DNA of 64,000 nucleotides from CAZLRH01 sp964562015. GTDB taxonomy: Bacteria > Verrucomicrobiota > Verrucomicrobiia > Opitutales > JABDGR01. The first letter of the stretch is position 1; each line of letters opens with the position of its first letter. Below are positions 41,218 through 50,176 of the stretch, piece by piece. The stretch lies in contig CAZLRH010000002.1 in the NCBI GenBank assembly GCA_964562015.1, positions 186,001-250,000 on the forward strand, given 5' to 3'. The notes beneath the pieces are model-generated. The model had not been told where the DNA came from. It saw nothing but the letters and a program-made list of their open reading frames with translations, and ran no database searches. The translations under genes and the position numbers were made by a program.

Positions 41218-42654
41218 TTAATGCCAGTCGTAAAAGACCTTGTAGGTGATGACTTTTTCCTCGTCGGGCTTCAGCGTCACGCGAAACTCCACGGTACGTG
41301 CATCCGTTTTTAAATACTCGTCCGATTTTTCAGTGATTTGCCAATTGAACCAGCGATAAAGATGTTCAATGACACGAATTTCAACCGATTCGGTCTTGCG
41401 ATTGCGCAATTTAATCTCAAATTCCTCGGTCATGTTTTTATCGGCTTCCGCAACGTGAAAATTCGTCCGCTTTCGTTCGGCAATCAGATCAAAAGCATCC
41501 CCAGCCTTAACCATGACGGTCTCGCCCACAGGGGTGTGATCAATCAAGTCTTCTCCGGTAAACTCAAGATGGCCATCTGCCGTGTTTTGGCGATAGAAAC
41601 GCATTATTCCCATCGGCAGTGGCATGCCCAAGTTATTTTCGTGGGTGTTTTTGAATTCTCGCATAACGGAAACCTTATTACTCGCTTGCGTGCCATACTC
41701 CGGCGAGTACCTCACATCATTGTTCATCCAATTGTCCGCGGTAAAACCCTCGTAGACATAAATCGTCTGGGCTTTTACACCCGTGGCATGGATGAATTCG
41801 ACCTGTCCCACCTCTCCATCATGCAACGTTTGGGGACGAGCGAGTGTGTAAAGGTGAAATTCATCAAAGGCCCGCTCAGAAACACTAGGAGGGGCAGGCA
41901 TCATCGCCATGGACGCCATGGGGCCATACCGCTCCCGACTTCCCCGCGAAACTCGATTCACCTTTCCCGCCATTAGCTTAACCGAAACATTTGCAAACGT
42001 CTTCCCGCTGGCATTTCCCAAAACGACCCAGCCAATCAAATCCAGCATGTCGCCTTTTTCTGGAGCGATGAGGTTGTAAGAGGCCTGCCAGCTTAAGCCA
42101 TTCGTGATATAGCTCAACTCCGCATCGAGCTTAACCGGGGAATCAGCCGCCAGCCACCAGGTCAACGTCGGACTAATGATGCTATTCTCACCCAACGCTG
42201 GAAACACTGGCTCTCCAGGCAGGGAAAAGCGCAGTACGCCACCCACCTCAATGATGGGCGACCGGTAATCCCCGCTCCGCGGCGAATAACCGCTGCGAAT
42301 TATTTTGCCACGCACTGTGGACTCCTTCCCGTCTTTGTCACGAATGATAAAATCCAATGTCTTGCCTTCATTCAAGGAAAGCAAATAACCCTGCGATAAC
42401 GTATCTATACGGTAATTTTGATTGAGAATTTGCAATGGTGTTTTACCCGCAGGATCGCGCAAAACAACAGAATCCGGCTCAAGCTGGGCAGTTACGTTGG
42501 CGTACGACACCACATTGTCACCGGCCCTAAGGTCCAGCGGCACGCGGTCGCGCACGACGGCAAAATCCTGATTGTAAATGGTGAGGGAAGTCTGGCCGAA
42601 GGCCAAAACGGGCGCGAAGCTGGCCACAAGCAAGAGCGAACGAAAAGTGTTCAT
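41218..42654 (-). CDS. Secreted DUF4139 domain-containing protein
   Basis: This 478-residue protein has a signal peptide (MNTFRSLLLVASFAPVLAFG) and then LTIYNQDFAVVRDRVPLDL, the usual opening of DUF4139 proteins. The DUF4139 core runs from about residue 185 (LDAELSYITNGLSWQASYNL) to the C-terminus, ending with VEFRVTLKPDEEKVITYKV. The function of the family is not established; it appears to be an exported beta-rich protein. GC content is about 50 percent in the 60 bases I counted, clearly below the window average, which suggests a different history. It is divergent from the Tat-exported gene. Confidence 0.82.
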   Translation of the reverse strand: MNTFRSLLLVASFAPVLAFGQTSLTIYNQDFAVVRDRVPLDLRAGDNVVSYANVTAQLEPDSVVLRDPAGKTPLQILNQNYRIDTLSQGYLLSLNEGKTLDFIIRDKDGKESTVRGKIIRSGYSPRSGDYRSPIIEVGGVLRFSLPGEPVFPALGENSIISPTLTWWLAADSPVKLDAELSYITNGLSWQASYNLIAPEKGDMLDLIGWVVLGNASGKTFANVSVKLMAGKVNRVSRGSRERYGPMASMAMMPAPPSVSERAFDEFHLYTLARPQTLHDGEVGQVEFIHATGVKAQTIYVYEGFTADNWMNNDVRYSPEYGTQASNKVSVMREFKNTHENNLGMPLPMGIMRFYRQNTADGHLEFTGEDLIDHTPVGETVMVKAGDAFDLIAERKRTNFHVAEADKNMTEEFEIKLRNRKTESVEIRVIEHLYRWFNWQITEKSDEYLKTDARTVEFRVTLKPDEEKVITYKVFYDWH

Positions 42655-42793
42655 GGGGTGATGGGGCTAATATGGGGGAATCCCGCTTTCCGAGCGAGCC
42701 TGATATGAGCATCCGCAGCGACCTGGCCATAGTGTTTGCCTTGCACGGAATTCTCGGCTGTAATTCGGGTTCGCGTCTCCACCCCCCTACCCC

Positions 42794-45529
42794 ATGAATC
42801 GGCGCAAATTTATTCTTCACACGGGCACCGCCGCCGCAGGTTGCTTCGCGGGCTCCACTCTTGCTAACTTCGCCGCCAGCGGCGGGCTGGTGGTGGCAAC
42901 CCCGGGAACGGGTATCGCACTCCTGGCCGACCCGGCCGATCCGGTCGCCGCTTCCAAGCCGGCACAGTGGGCCCTCGGCGAATTGCGCAGCGCGCTCACG
43001 AAGCGCGGTTTTGATGCCCGCGTCATTACCCGCCTCGATGAAGCGCGGCCCGCGGATTTTTGTGTGGTGGCCGGCGGCGGAAATTCCGCGCTGGCGCGCG
43101 ACGCCGGCACCAACATTCCGGACCAACCCGAAGCCCTCACGCTCGCGCCCGGCAAGCTCGGCGCGCGCGAGGTGCTTGTTGCGGGTGGTCATGATCCACG
43201 CGGGCTGGTGTACGCCTTGACGGAACTCGCCGACGCCGTCGCACTCGGCGAAAATCCCGCGGCGGCGCTGCATCCCGCCCGGGCCGTGAGCGAAACGCCC
43301 GCCAACCGCGTGCGCAGCGTGATGCGGATGTTCGTCACCGATGTGGAGGACAAGGGCTGGTACAATGACCGCGATTTCTGGCGCAGTTACCTGACGCTGC
43401 TCGCGTCGCAGCGCTTCAACCGCCTCAACCTCGCTTTCGGGCTCGGGTACGACGCCCCCAGCGGCCTGCGCGACACCTACCTTTATTTCGCGTATCCGTT
43501 TCTACTCAACGTGCCGGGCTACAATGTGCGCGCGAATCCACTGCCCGACGCCGAACGCGACAGTAATTTCGCGATGTTGCGGTTCATCAGCGACGAGGCC
43601 GCCGCGCGCGGGCTGCAATTTCAACTCGGGCTGTGGACGCATGCCTATCAGTGGACGAACAGCCCGAATGCCAATTACGTCATCGAGGGCCTCACCCCGC
43701 AAACGCAGGCGCCTTACTCGCGCGATGCCCTCGCGATCATCCTCAAGGAATGCCCTAACATCACCGGCGTGACGTTTCGCATTCACGGCGAAAGCGGCGT
43801 GCCCGAGGGCAGCTATGATTTGTGGAAAACCATTTTTGACGGCTGCGTGCGCAGCGGCCGGCCCGTCGAAATCGACATGCATGCGAAGGGCATGGACCAG
43901 GAGACGATTGAGGTCGCGCTCGGCACCGGCCTGCCAGTCACGATTTCCCCGAAATACTGGGCCGAACATCTCGGGCTGCCGTACCACCAGGCTGCCATCC
44001 GCCAGGCGGAGATGCCCACGCGGGCCCGCGGCGCCGGGGCGTTTGCGCAGAGCAGCGGCGCGCGCAGCTTCCTCCGCTATGGCTATGGGGACTTGCTCAC
44101 CGACGACCGCAAATACGGAATATTTCATCGTATCTGGCCGGGCACGCAGAAAGTCCTGCTCGGGGGCGATCCGGCCTTTATCGCCGAATACAGCCGTGAA
44201 GGCGGCTTTTGCGGCAGCCTGGGCCACGAGATTTTTGACCCGCTATCCTTCAAGGGCCGCAAGGGCTCGGGCCTGCCCGGCGGGCGCGACGGCTACGCCG
44301 ACCTTTCCCTGCGCGCGCCCGGCGGCGATTTCGAAAAATACCGTTACCCGCTCCGCCTGTGGGGCCGACTGCTGTATAATCCGGCCACGGACGCGCAAGT
44401 CTGGCAGCGCCAATTGCAGGCGGATTACGGCCCGGCCGCGGCCCCGGCGGAAATCGCCCTGGCCCAGGCCAGCCGCATCCTTCCACTCTGGATGACCGCG
44501 CACGCGGCGTCCGCCTCGAATAATAATTACTGGCCGGAAATGTACGTCAACATGCCGATTGCGAGCATCGCCCCGGCCACGCCGTACAACGACACGCCCG
44601 CGCCGCGCCGCTTCGGCACGGTGAGCCCGCTCGACCCGCAGCTTTTCTCGACCATTGACGCCTACGCCGACGAATTGCTGAAGGGCGCCGTCAGCGGCAA
44701 ATACTCGCCCGCCGAGGTCGCGCAATGGATGGACACCTTCGCGCAATCCGCCGCCGACGGCCTCGCGCAAGCCCGGACGAAATCCGCGGATGTCAACGCC
44801 TCCGCCTTCCGCCGGTTCGCCATTGATGTTGAAGCGCAAGTCGCGCTCGGGCGCTTCTTCGCGCAAAAACTCCGCGCGGGCGTTTTGTATTCGCTCTATT
44901 TGAATTCCGGCGACCCCGCGGCCCTGGCTGCGGCGATTACCGCCTATAAGTCCGCCCGCGAGCATTGGGCCCATTTGGCGGACGTGACTAAAAATGTTTA
45001 CGTGGCCGACATGACTTACGGCGACGGCTGGTTCCAGCGCGGCAACTGGGGCGACCGGCTGCCCGCGATTGACAAGGATATTGCCGACATGGAGGGCATC
45101 GCCGCCGCGCCGCCCCCCGCGAACAGCACCCCCGTTTTGGCGACCGCACAAATTGCCGCGGTGCTGGGCCGTCAAACCCGTCCGACTCCGACCGTTGCGC
45201 ATACGCCGCCGAAAACGCTCGCGCGCGGCGAGCCGCTCGGAGTGGCACTTGATTTAAACCACAGCCTGCCGGGCCCCAAGGCCGTCCGACTTTACTACCG
45301 CCACGTGGACCAGGCGGAAAATTGGCAGGTGCAGCCCGTGGGAATTGTTTCGGTCGGCGGCAACCAGTTAGCCGCAGTCGCGGCCATCGGAGTCATCCCC
45401 GCCGAGTACACCGCCTCGCCCTACGCGCTCGAATATTATTTCGAAGTAGACCCTGCAGACGGCCACACCGTCCTCTACCCCGGCCTCGGCCCCCAGCTCA
45501 TCCAGCAACCGTATTTTGTGGTGGGTTGA
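42794..45529 (+). CDS. Tat-exported putative glycoside hydrolase of uncertain family
   Basis: The 911-residue protein starts with a twin-arginine signal (NRRKFILHTGTAAAGCFAG). Residues about 30-170 resemble the N-terminal alpha/beta domain found before TIM barrels in GH20/GH67-type enzymes (QWALGELRSAL, then VLVAGGHDPRGLVYALTELA). A probable barrel follows: SQRFNRLNLAFGLGY, LQFQLGLWTHAYQW, NITGVTFRIHGESG, EIDMHAKGMD and ISPKYWAEH. The acidic residues of the catalytic site cannot be assigned by eye. A helical region and a small C-terminal beta domain complete it. Near pectin genes, a role in plant polysaccharide breakdown is plausible. Start context is CCCCCCTACCCC-ATG. Confidence 0.6.
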   Translation: MNRRKFILHTGTAAAGCFAGSTLANFAASGGLVVATPGTGIALLADPADPVAASKPAQWALGELRSALTKRGFDARVITRLDEARPADFCVVAGGGNSALARDAGTNIPDQPEALTLAPGKLGAREVLVAGGHDPRGLVYALTELADAVALGENPAAALHPARAVSETPANRVRSVMRMFVTDVEDKGWYNDRDFWRSYLTLLASQRFNRLNLAFGLGYDAPSGLRDTYLYFAYPFLLNVPGYNVRANPLPDAERDSNFAMLRFISDEAAARGLQFQLGLWTHAYQWTNSPNANYVIEGLTPQTQAPYSRDALAIILKECPNITGVTFRIHGESGVPEGSYDLWKTIFDGCVRSGRPVEIDMHAKGMDQETIEVALGTGLPVTISPKYWAEHLGLPYHQAAIRQAEMPTRARGAGAFAQSSGARSFLRYGYGDLLTDDRKYGIFHRIWPGTQKVLLGGDPAFIAEYSREGGFCGSLGHEIFDPLSFKGRKGSGLPGGRDGYADLSLRAPGGDFEKYRYPLRLWGRLLYNPATDAQVWQRQLQADYGPAAAPAEIALAQASRILPLWMTAHAASASNNNYWPEMYVNMPIASIAPATPYNDTPAPRRFGTVSPLDPQLFSTIDAYADELLKGAVSGKYSPAEVAQWMDTFAQSAADGLAQARTKSADVNASAFRRFAIDVEAQVALGRFFAQKLRAGVLYSLYLNSGDPAALAAAITAYKSAREHWAHLADVTKNVYVADMTYGDGWFQRGNWGDRLPAIDKDIADMEGIAAAPPPANSTPVLATAQIAAVLGRQTRPTPTVAHTPPKTLARGEPLGVALDLNHSLPGPKAVRLYYRHVDQAENWQVQPVGIVSVGGNQLAAVAAIGVIPAEYTASPYALEYYFEVDPADGHTVLYPGLGPQLIQQPYFVVG

Positions 45530-45603
45530 TGGGAGGATTTCGGATGAAAATTTGAACTGCGAGCGATATAATTCATGTGTCCCCTCCTCCAGAATGCTTC
45601 TCA

Positions 45604-46059
45604 ATGGAGAACCCTCCGACAACGTTAAGTTATCTTTTCCGGGCATTTTTTCTTTTTATCGCGGCCTTTTTCATCCTGCACGGAATTGCCGCTAAAATCA
45701 TGCCCATGCTGTGGAGTGTATCCCCAGACGAAAGCACCATGGTTGATTTGGCGCTGGTGGTGCTTTGTGCAATTGCCGCGCTGGTCGATTATCGGCTTAC
45801 GAGGCGGCGCGAAGATGATGGGCCTGCGGCTGGAGACGACCCGATCCGGGCTTTGGGTGTATTTCTCCTGACATGGACCATTCTCGGTTTCCTCGCCCTG
45901 ATCTTTAGATTTCAACTGACCGACGGATCTCCAACTGAAGACCTTGCGCTCGGAGCAGTCATTCTACTCGGTAGCGGGCTTGCGACCATAGCCGACCTTC
46001 GTAGCAAGCGACGCGCACGCAACAAGGCGCTCTTTGATTATTTTAACTCACCGTTTTGA
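45604..46059 (+). CDS. Small membrane protein of unknown function
   Basis: The ATG at 45604 gives 151 residues with about four hydrophobic segments: LFRAFFLFIAAFFILHGIAA, MVDLALVVLCAIAALV, LGVFLLTWTILGFLALIF and LALGAVILLGSGLATIA. Charged residues (RLTRRRED, SKRRARN) lie between or after them. A GTG at 45577 is an alternative start. I recognise no family. GC content is lower than in neighbouring genes. Confidence 0.6.
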   Translation: MENPPTTLSYLFRAFFLFIAAFFILHGIAAKIMPMLWSVSPDESTMVDLALVVLCAIAALVDYRLTRRREDDGPAAGDDPIRALGVFLLTWTILGFLALIFRFQLTDGSPTEDLALGAVILLGSGLATIADLRSKRRARNKALFDYFNSPF

Positions 46060-46081
46060 GAGGCTCGGCGAACCTCTCTCT

Positions 46082-46126
46082 TTAAACAAACAAAAACCCC
46101 CATGCCGGACACTGCCGGCATGGAGG
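46082..46126 (-). terminator. Rho-independent terminator of the pseudopilin gene
   Basis: A 12-bp stem (one G-U pair; cctccatgccgg with ccggcatggggg on the minus strand, 6-base loop) at 46097-46126 is followed on the minus strand by TTTTTGTTTGTTT. It lies 20 bp after the pseudopilin stop. Confidence 0.85.
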
Positions 46127-46145
46127 CGTTATATATCCCTCTGCA

Positions 46146-46583
46146 CTAAAGGTTGAAGGTGATCGTACCGAAGGCGGTGGCGCTCACCGAAAGCTGGGTG
46201 AGCGTTTGCTGAATCACAATCGACGTGTAATTCTCGCCCGCCACGGGCGTGATGGTGCGGATGTAGGCATCGGTGAAGGTGCCGACGAGGTCGGTGTAGG
46301 CCGCCTGGGTCGCGCCCTTGTCCAGCATGTACTGGGCTGAGGCGGAAGCGAGTTGCCGCAGGTTGTTGGTCACTGCTTTCTTGCGGGACTCGAAGCGGAC
46401 TTTGTTAAAGGCGGGAATGGCCATCGCGGCCAGCAGGCCGATGATGACCACGACGATCATGATTTCCACCAGCGTGAAACCGCGCCGGCGCGACCGAAGC
46501 ATGGGCGGCGAGGCCCGCTGACCGCTGACCTTGCCGGCCGCGAACGAATTGAAACGAGAAGGCGGTTGAATTTGCGTGTGCAT
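46146..46583 (-). CDS. Type II secretion/type IV pilin-like protein (pseudopilin)
   Basis: The ATG at 46583 gives a 145-residue protein. The prepilin peptidase site RRRG-FTLVEIMIVVVIIGLL lies near residue 35; cleavage after Gly leaves the N-methylated Phe and a long hydrophobic helix. The rest is a short globular domain (AFNKVRFESRKKAVTNNLRQL). Such proteins form pili or secretion pseudopili. Several in-frame ATGs exist (46616, 46583, 46502); the shortest would still include the signal. No assembly genes are nearby, as is common for pseudopilins scattered in planctomycete and verrucomicrobial genomes. Confidence 0.82.
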   Translation of the reverse strand: MHTQIQPPSRFNSFAAGKVSGQRASPPMLRSRRRGFTLVEIMIVVVIIGLLAAMAIPAFNKVRFESRKKAVTNNLRQLASASAQYMLDKGATQAAYTDLVGTFTDAYIRTITPVAGENYTSIVIQQTLTQLSVSATAFGTITFNL

Positions 46584-46850
46584 GTGGATAGTGAACGAAA
46601 ATTTATTTTTGTGCATTGAGATTTCGTTGACGCTATCAACATACGGCAGTTCCCGTTTCGTGCCCATGGGGTAAACTCTGTATATGGCCCGCGTTTTAAT
46701 GGGTAGGCGGCGCATGGACTCCGGGCCCGTCCGTTCCGCCGACATCTTCGCCACGACGTGCCGGCGTGGTGCAATAAGTATCGCCAACCTCCGGTCACCC
46801 GTTTTTTCTGGGAGCGAGCCCCGCCCTTACCCCGGCGCACCCTTTCTCCC

Positions 46851-48203
46851 ATGTTCAAGTCCCTTCGCCTGGTTGATTATGCCCTTCTCGCTGTGCTGGC
46901 AGGCCCCGTCGCGGCCCGCGCCCAAGTGCCAGCCTCGACGACACCGCTGATGGTTCCCGTCGTGGCGCCCGCGGCCGTCAAGCAATACAATGTCCGCACC
47001 TACGGCGCGACCGGCGACGGCGAGACGAAGGACACGGCGGCCTTGCAGCGAGCGCTCGACACTTGCGCGGCGACTGGCGGCGGCGAAGTGGTGGTGCCCG
47101 CGGGCAATTACGTGACCGGCAGCCTCGTGCTCGGCGGCAACACCATCCTGCGCCTGGAAAAGGAGGCCTACCTCCTCGGCAGTCCGGATGCGGAGGACTA
47201 CCCGATTGAGACGGTGCGCTTCGAGGGCGCCGAGACCGAGGGCCATCGCGCGTTGGTGAGCGCGACCAAGGCTGACCATGTCGGCATCGTTGGGCCGGGC
47301 AGCCTCGTGAATTTCCGCCCATTGGGCAACCTGCGCAACCCGCGCGGCCCGGTGATGATTGAATTCACGGACTGCACGAACGTGCGCCTCGAGGACTTCA
47401 CCGACCGCTACGTGCGCCTCTGGTCCATCCACCTGCTCAACTGCACTGATGTCGTGGTCAAGGGCATCTACATCCGCTCGACCGAGGTCAACGGCGACGG
47501 CATGGATGTGGATTCCACGAAGAATTTGCGCATCGAGAAGGTGGACATCGAAGCCGGCGACGACGCCATCTCGCTGAAATCCGGCCGCGGCCTGCTGGCC
47601 CAGCAGACATTTCACCCCACGGAAAATGTGCTGATTAAGGATAGCACTTTACGCAGCACCCGCTTTGCGGCCATCGGCATCGGCACGGAAATGTCCGGCG
47701 GCGTGCGCGATGTGCGCGTCGAAAACACGACGCTTTCCGGCGTGGAAAACGGCGTGTATATCAAGAGCCGCGACGGCCGGGGCGGGTTTATCGAAAATAT
47801 CACTTTTGTGGACGACATTTTTGAGCCCTCGCCCACCATGGTCGGCATTGACCTCGTGACGAAAGGCATCCAGGCCAAAGATCCCGTGCCCGGCACGCCG
47901 GACAAATGGGCTCGCGTCGGCAACCTCACGTTTTCCAACATCACCTTGCACGACGTGAACGCCATCGTCGCCGGCAACAACATTTCCCCCGAGCGGCCCG
48001 TGAGCGGCCTGACGCTGGCGAACATTTCCGGCACGGCCCGCCGCGGCGTCACGCTCTCCAACGTGGTGAACGCAAAATTCAGCAACCTCACAGTGACCGG
48101 CTTTACGGGCAACCTTTTCAATCTGACGAATGTCACCGGCACCGGCCTGGAAAATCCCGCGCCGGCGGCGGGAGCGGCGGCGCCACCATCCGCTTCGCCT
48201 TGA
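46851..48203 (+). CDS. Secreted polygalacturonase-type GH28 glycoside hydrolase
   Basis: The ATG at 46851 gives 450 residues with a signal peptide (LLAVLAGPVAARA). The right-handed beta-helix carries GH28 motifs: NGDGMDVDS (about 214-222), GDDAISLKSG (about 236-245), the GIGTEMSGGVRD block and VYIKSRDGRGG. The Asp residues of the first two are the expected catalytic acids. The N-terminal YNVRTYGATGDGETKDTAAL is the typical pectate-lyase-like opening. It should cut pectic homogalacturonan or rhamnogalacturonan. The C-terminus has a Pro/Ala-rich tail. Start context is CTTTCTCCC-ATG. Confidence 0.87.
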   Translation: MFKSLRLVDYALLAVLAGPVAARAQVPASTTPLMVPVVAPAAVKQYNVRTYGATGDGETKDTAALQRALDTCAATGGGEVVVPAGNYVTGSLVLGGNTILRLEKEAYLLGSPDAEDYPIETVRFEGAETEGHRALVSATKADHVGIVGPGSLVNFRPLGNLRNPRGPVMIEFTDCTNVRLEDFTDRYVRLWSIHLLNCTDVVVKGIYIRSTEVNGDGMDVDSTKNLRIEKVDIEAGDDAISLKSGRGLLAQQTFHPTENVLIKDSTLRSTRFAAIGIGTEMSGGVRDVRVENTTLSGVENGVYIKSRDGRGGFIENITFVDDIFEPSPTMVGIDLVTKGIQAKDPVPGTPDKWARVGNLTFSNITLHDVNAIVAGNNISPERPVSGLTLANISGTARRGVTLSNVVNAKFSNLTVTGFTGNLFNLTNVTGTGLENPAPAAGAAAPPSASP

Positions 48204-48234
48204 CAAATAGCGGGGGTAATACGATGGTATTACC
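48200..48234 (+). promoter_or_regulatory. Promoter element and operator palindrome of the toxin-antitoxin pair
   Basis: A TTGACA box (48200-48205) is followed by a perfect 8-bp inverted repeat, GGTAATAC and GTATTACC with a GATG centre (48215-48234). The right arm ends exactly before the antitoxin ATG. No clear -10 at the right spacing was found. Binding by the antitoxin would shut off the operon. Confidence 0.65.
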
Positions 48235-48468
48235 ATGCCTGTGTTAACGCTGAAGGTTTCCCGGGATTTTCAAACGCGCGTCCGCCGCCTGGCCCGCCAG
48301 CGCCGGATGACCGTTTCGGCGTTGGTGCGCAGTTCCGTGGAAAAGGAAATGCCCCCGGCGCGGCCTGGCTTTTTGCTCGGGGCCTGCGCGGAAGCAGGCA
48401 TCCCCTTATCGACCTTTGACCCATCGGCGCCCGCGTTCCCCGCGGACGAGTGGGAGTCCGCCCCGTGA
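48235..48468 (+). CDS. Ribbon-helix-helix-type antitoxin
   Basis: The 77-residue protein begins with VLTLKVSRDFQTRVRRLARQ and then RRMTVSALVRSSVEKEM, a short strand and two helices consistent with ribbon-helix-helix DNA binding. The C-terminus (PAFPADEWESAP) is acidic and could wrap the toxin. The operator palindrome directly abuts its ATG. Its TGA overlaps the toxin GTG by 4 bp, which is standard for toxin-antitoxin pairs. Confidence 0.75.
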   Translation: MPVLTLKVSRDFQTRVRRLARQRRMTVSALVRSSVEKEMPPARPGFLLGACAEAGIPLSTFDPSAPAFPADEWESAP

Positions 48469-48875
48469 AATACCTGCTCGACACGCATGTGGTGAGCTGG
48501 TCGGCCCAAAACGATCCGCGGCTTTCCCTCCCGGCACGGAAAATCGTGGCCGAGGCCACGCGCGGTGAATTGGCCATCCTGGACGTGACCCTTTCCGAGT
48601 TGGCCCGGCATCTGGCCACGGGCGCAATTTCCTCCCATCTGCCCTCCGCCCGCTGGCTGGAGCAGGCGGCTGCCGGGCTCGTGATTTTGCCGGTCACGCC
48701 TGCCATTGCGCTCCTGGCCGCCACGCTAAATTGGGAGACCCAGGGAGTGCCTCATCGCGACCCGTGCGACCGGCACATCGTCGCCGCCGCGCTCGCCCAC
48801 CACTTGCCCCTCCTGACGATTGACGCCAAAATGCATGCGCTCTCCGGCCAGCATGGCCTCAGAGTTATTTGGTAG
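48465..48875 (+). CDS. VapC-like PIN-domain toxin
   Basis: Starting at GTG 48465 the protein has 136 residues. PIN-domain acidic residues are visible in YLLDTHVVSW (first Asp), TLSELARH (Glu) and HRDPCDRHIVAAAL (paired Asp). PIN toxins cut RNA with bound Mg2+, and the preceding antitoxin should neutralise it. The alternative in-frame start at 48450 would overlap the antitoxin by 19 bp; the GTGA overlap favours 48465. Confidence 0.85.
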   Translation: MKYLLDTHVVSWSAQNDPRLSLPARKIVAEATRGELAILDVTLSELARHLATGAISSHLPSARWLEQAAAGLVILPVTPAIALLAATLNWETQGVPHRDPCDRHIVAAALAHHLPLLTIDAKMHALSGQHGLRVIW

Positions 48876-48892
48876 AGTTTGGATTTATATTT

Positions 48893-50161
48893 ATGTCCGC
48901 CCCCGCGCCCCGGCATGATCCGTACGCCGCCTTTCGCCACCGCGATTGCCGGCTGCTCATCATCGGCGACATTCTGGCGGCGGCGGGCCGGCTGATGCAA
49001 TCGGTGGCCGTCGGCTGGGAAATCTACGAGCGCACGAGCAGCACGATGGCGCTGGCCTGGGTGGGCCTCGTGCAGGCGCTGCCCATCGTGGCGCTCGTGC
49101 TGCCTTCCGGCCATGTGGCCGACCGTTTTGATCGCAAAAAAGTGGTGGTGCTGATGCAGGTGCTGATTGCGCTGGCGTCCGGCGGGCTGGCGTTCCTCTC
49201 GTTCAATCACGGGGCGATTCCGCTTTTTTATCTATGCCTTTTGCTGAGCGCGGTGGCGCAATCGTTCAATGGCTCCGCGAAATCCGCGCTGCTCCCGCTC
49301 ACGGTGCCCATCGCGGACTACAGCAACGCCGTCATCTGGAAAAGCGGCGGCTTTCAAATCGCATCGGTGGCCGGGCCGGCGGTGGGCGGATTTCTCATCG
49401 CCTGGCGCGGGAGTGCGGCCTCGGTGTACCTGGTGGATGCGCTGCTGAATCTCGTTTTTGCCGTGTTTGTCTGGTTCATCCGCGTGCGCCACGAACCGCG
49501 CGAGAAAAAGGAGGTCAGCCTGCGATCCCTCGTGGCGGGATTTCGCTTCGTGTGGAAAACCAAAGTCATCCTCGCCACCATCACGCTCGACCTGTTCGCG
49601 GTGTTGCTCGGGGGCGCGACCAGCCTGCTGCCCGTTTACGCGAAGGACATTTTGCATGTCGGCCCGGTGGGCTTGGGCTGGTTGCGGGCTGCGCCCGCGG
49701 TCGGCGCGTTTGCGATGGGGATGGCCATGGCCCACCTGCCGCCGCGCTATCCAATCGGCCAAATGCTATTGTGGGCGGTCGCGGGTTTTGGCGCGGCGAC
49801 GGTCGGTTTTGGGCTTTCCACCGCCTTCTGGTTTTCGCTGCTGATGCTCCTGCTCACCGGCGCCTTCGACAACATCAGCGTGGTCGTGCGCCACAGCCTG
49901 GTGCAATTGCTGACGCCGGACAAGAAACGCGGGCGCGTGTCGGCGGTGAACAATGTCTTCATCAGTTGCTCGAACGAACTCGGGGCGTTCGAATCGGGCC
50001 TGGTGGCGAGCATCTTTGGCTCCGCGGTCATTTCGGTGGTGAGCGGCGGGCTGGGCACCATCCTGGTGGTGCTCCTGACGGCCAAACTCTGGCCGGAAAT
50101 CGCCCGGCTAAAATCCCTCCATCACCTCACACCGCCGGTGGAGGAGGAAGAAATTCACTAA
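48893..50161 (+). CDS. Major facilitator superfamily exporter (EntS/MFS_3-like)
   Basis: The ATG at 48893 gives 422 residues and about 12 membrane helices. RLMQSVAVGWEIYERTSS and LPSGHVADRFDRKKVVVL (the loop 2-3 motif) fit the MFS_3 branch that includes EntS-type exporters. The substrate is unknown. It lies 17 bp downstream of the toxin gene but is unlikely to be functionally linked. The stop is 15 bp from the stop of the convergent isomerase gene. Confidence 0.87.
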   Translation: MSAPAPRHDPYAAFRHRDCRLLIIGDILAAAGRLMQSVAVGWEIYERTSSTMALAWVGLVQALPIVALVLPSGHVADRFDRKKVVVLMQVLIALASGGLAFLSFNHGAIPLFYLCLLLSAVAQSFNGSAKSALLPLTVPIADYSNAVIWKSGGFQIASVAGPAVGGFLIAWRGSAASVYLVDALLNLVFAVFVWFIRVRHEPREKKEVSLRSLVAGFRFVWKTKVILATITLDLFAVLLGGATSLLPVYAKDILHVGPVGLGWLRAAPAVGAFAMGMAMAHLPPRYPIGQMLLWAVAGFGAATVGFGLSTAFWFSLLMLLLTGAFDNISVVVRHSLVQLLTPDKKRGRVSAVNNVFISCSNELGAFESGLVASIFGSAVISVVSGGLGTILVVLLTAKLWPEIARLKSLHHLTPPVEEEEIH

Positions 50162-50176
50162 ACGGACTGGCCCACT

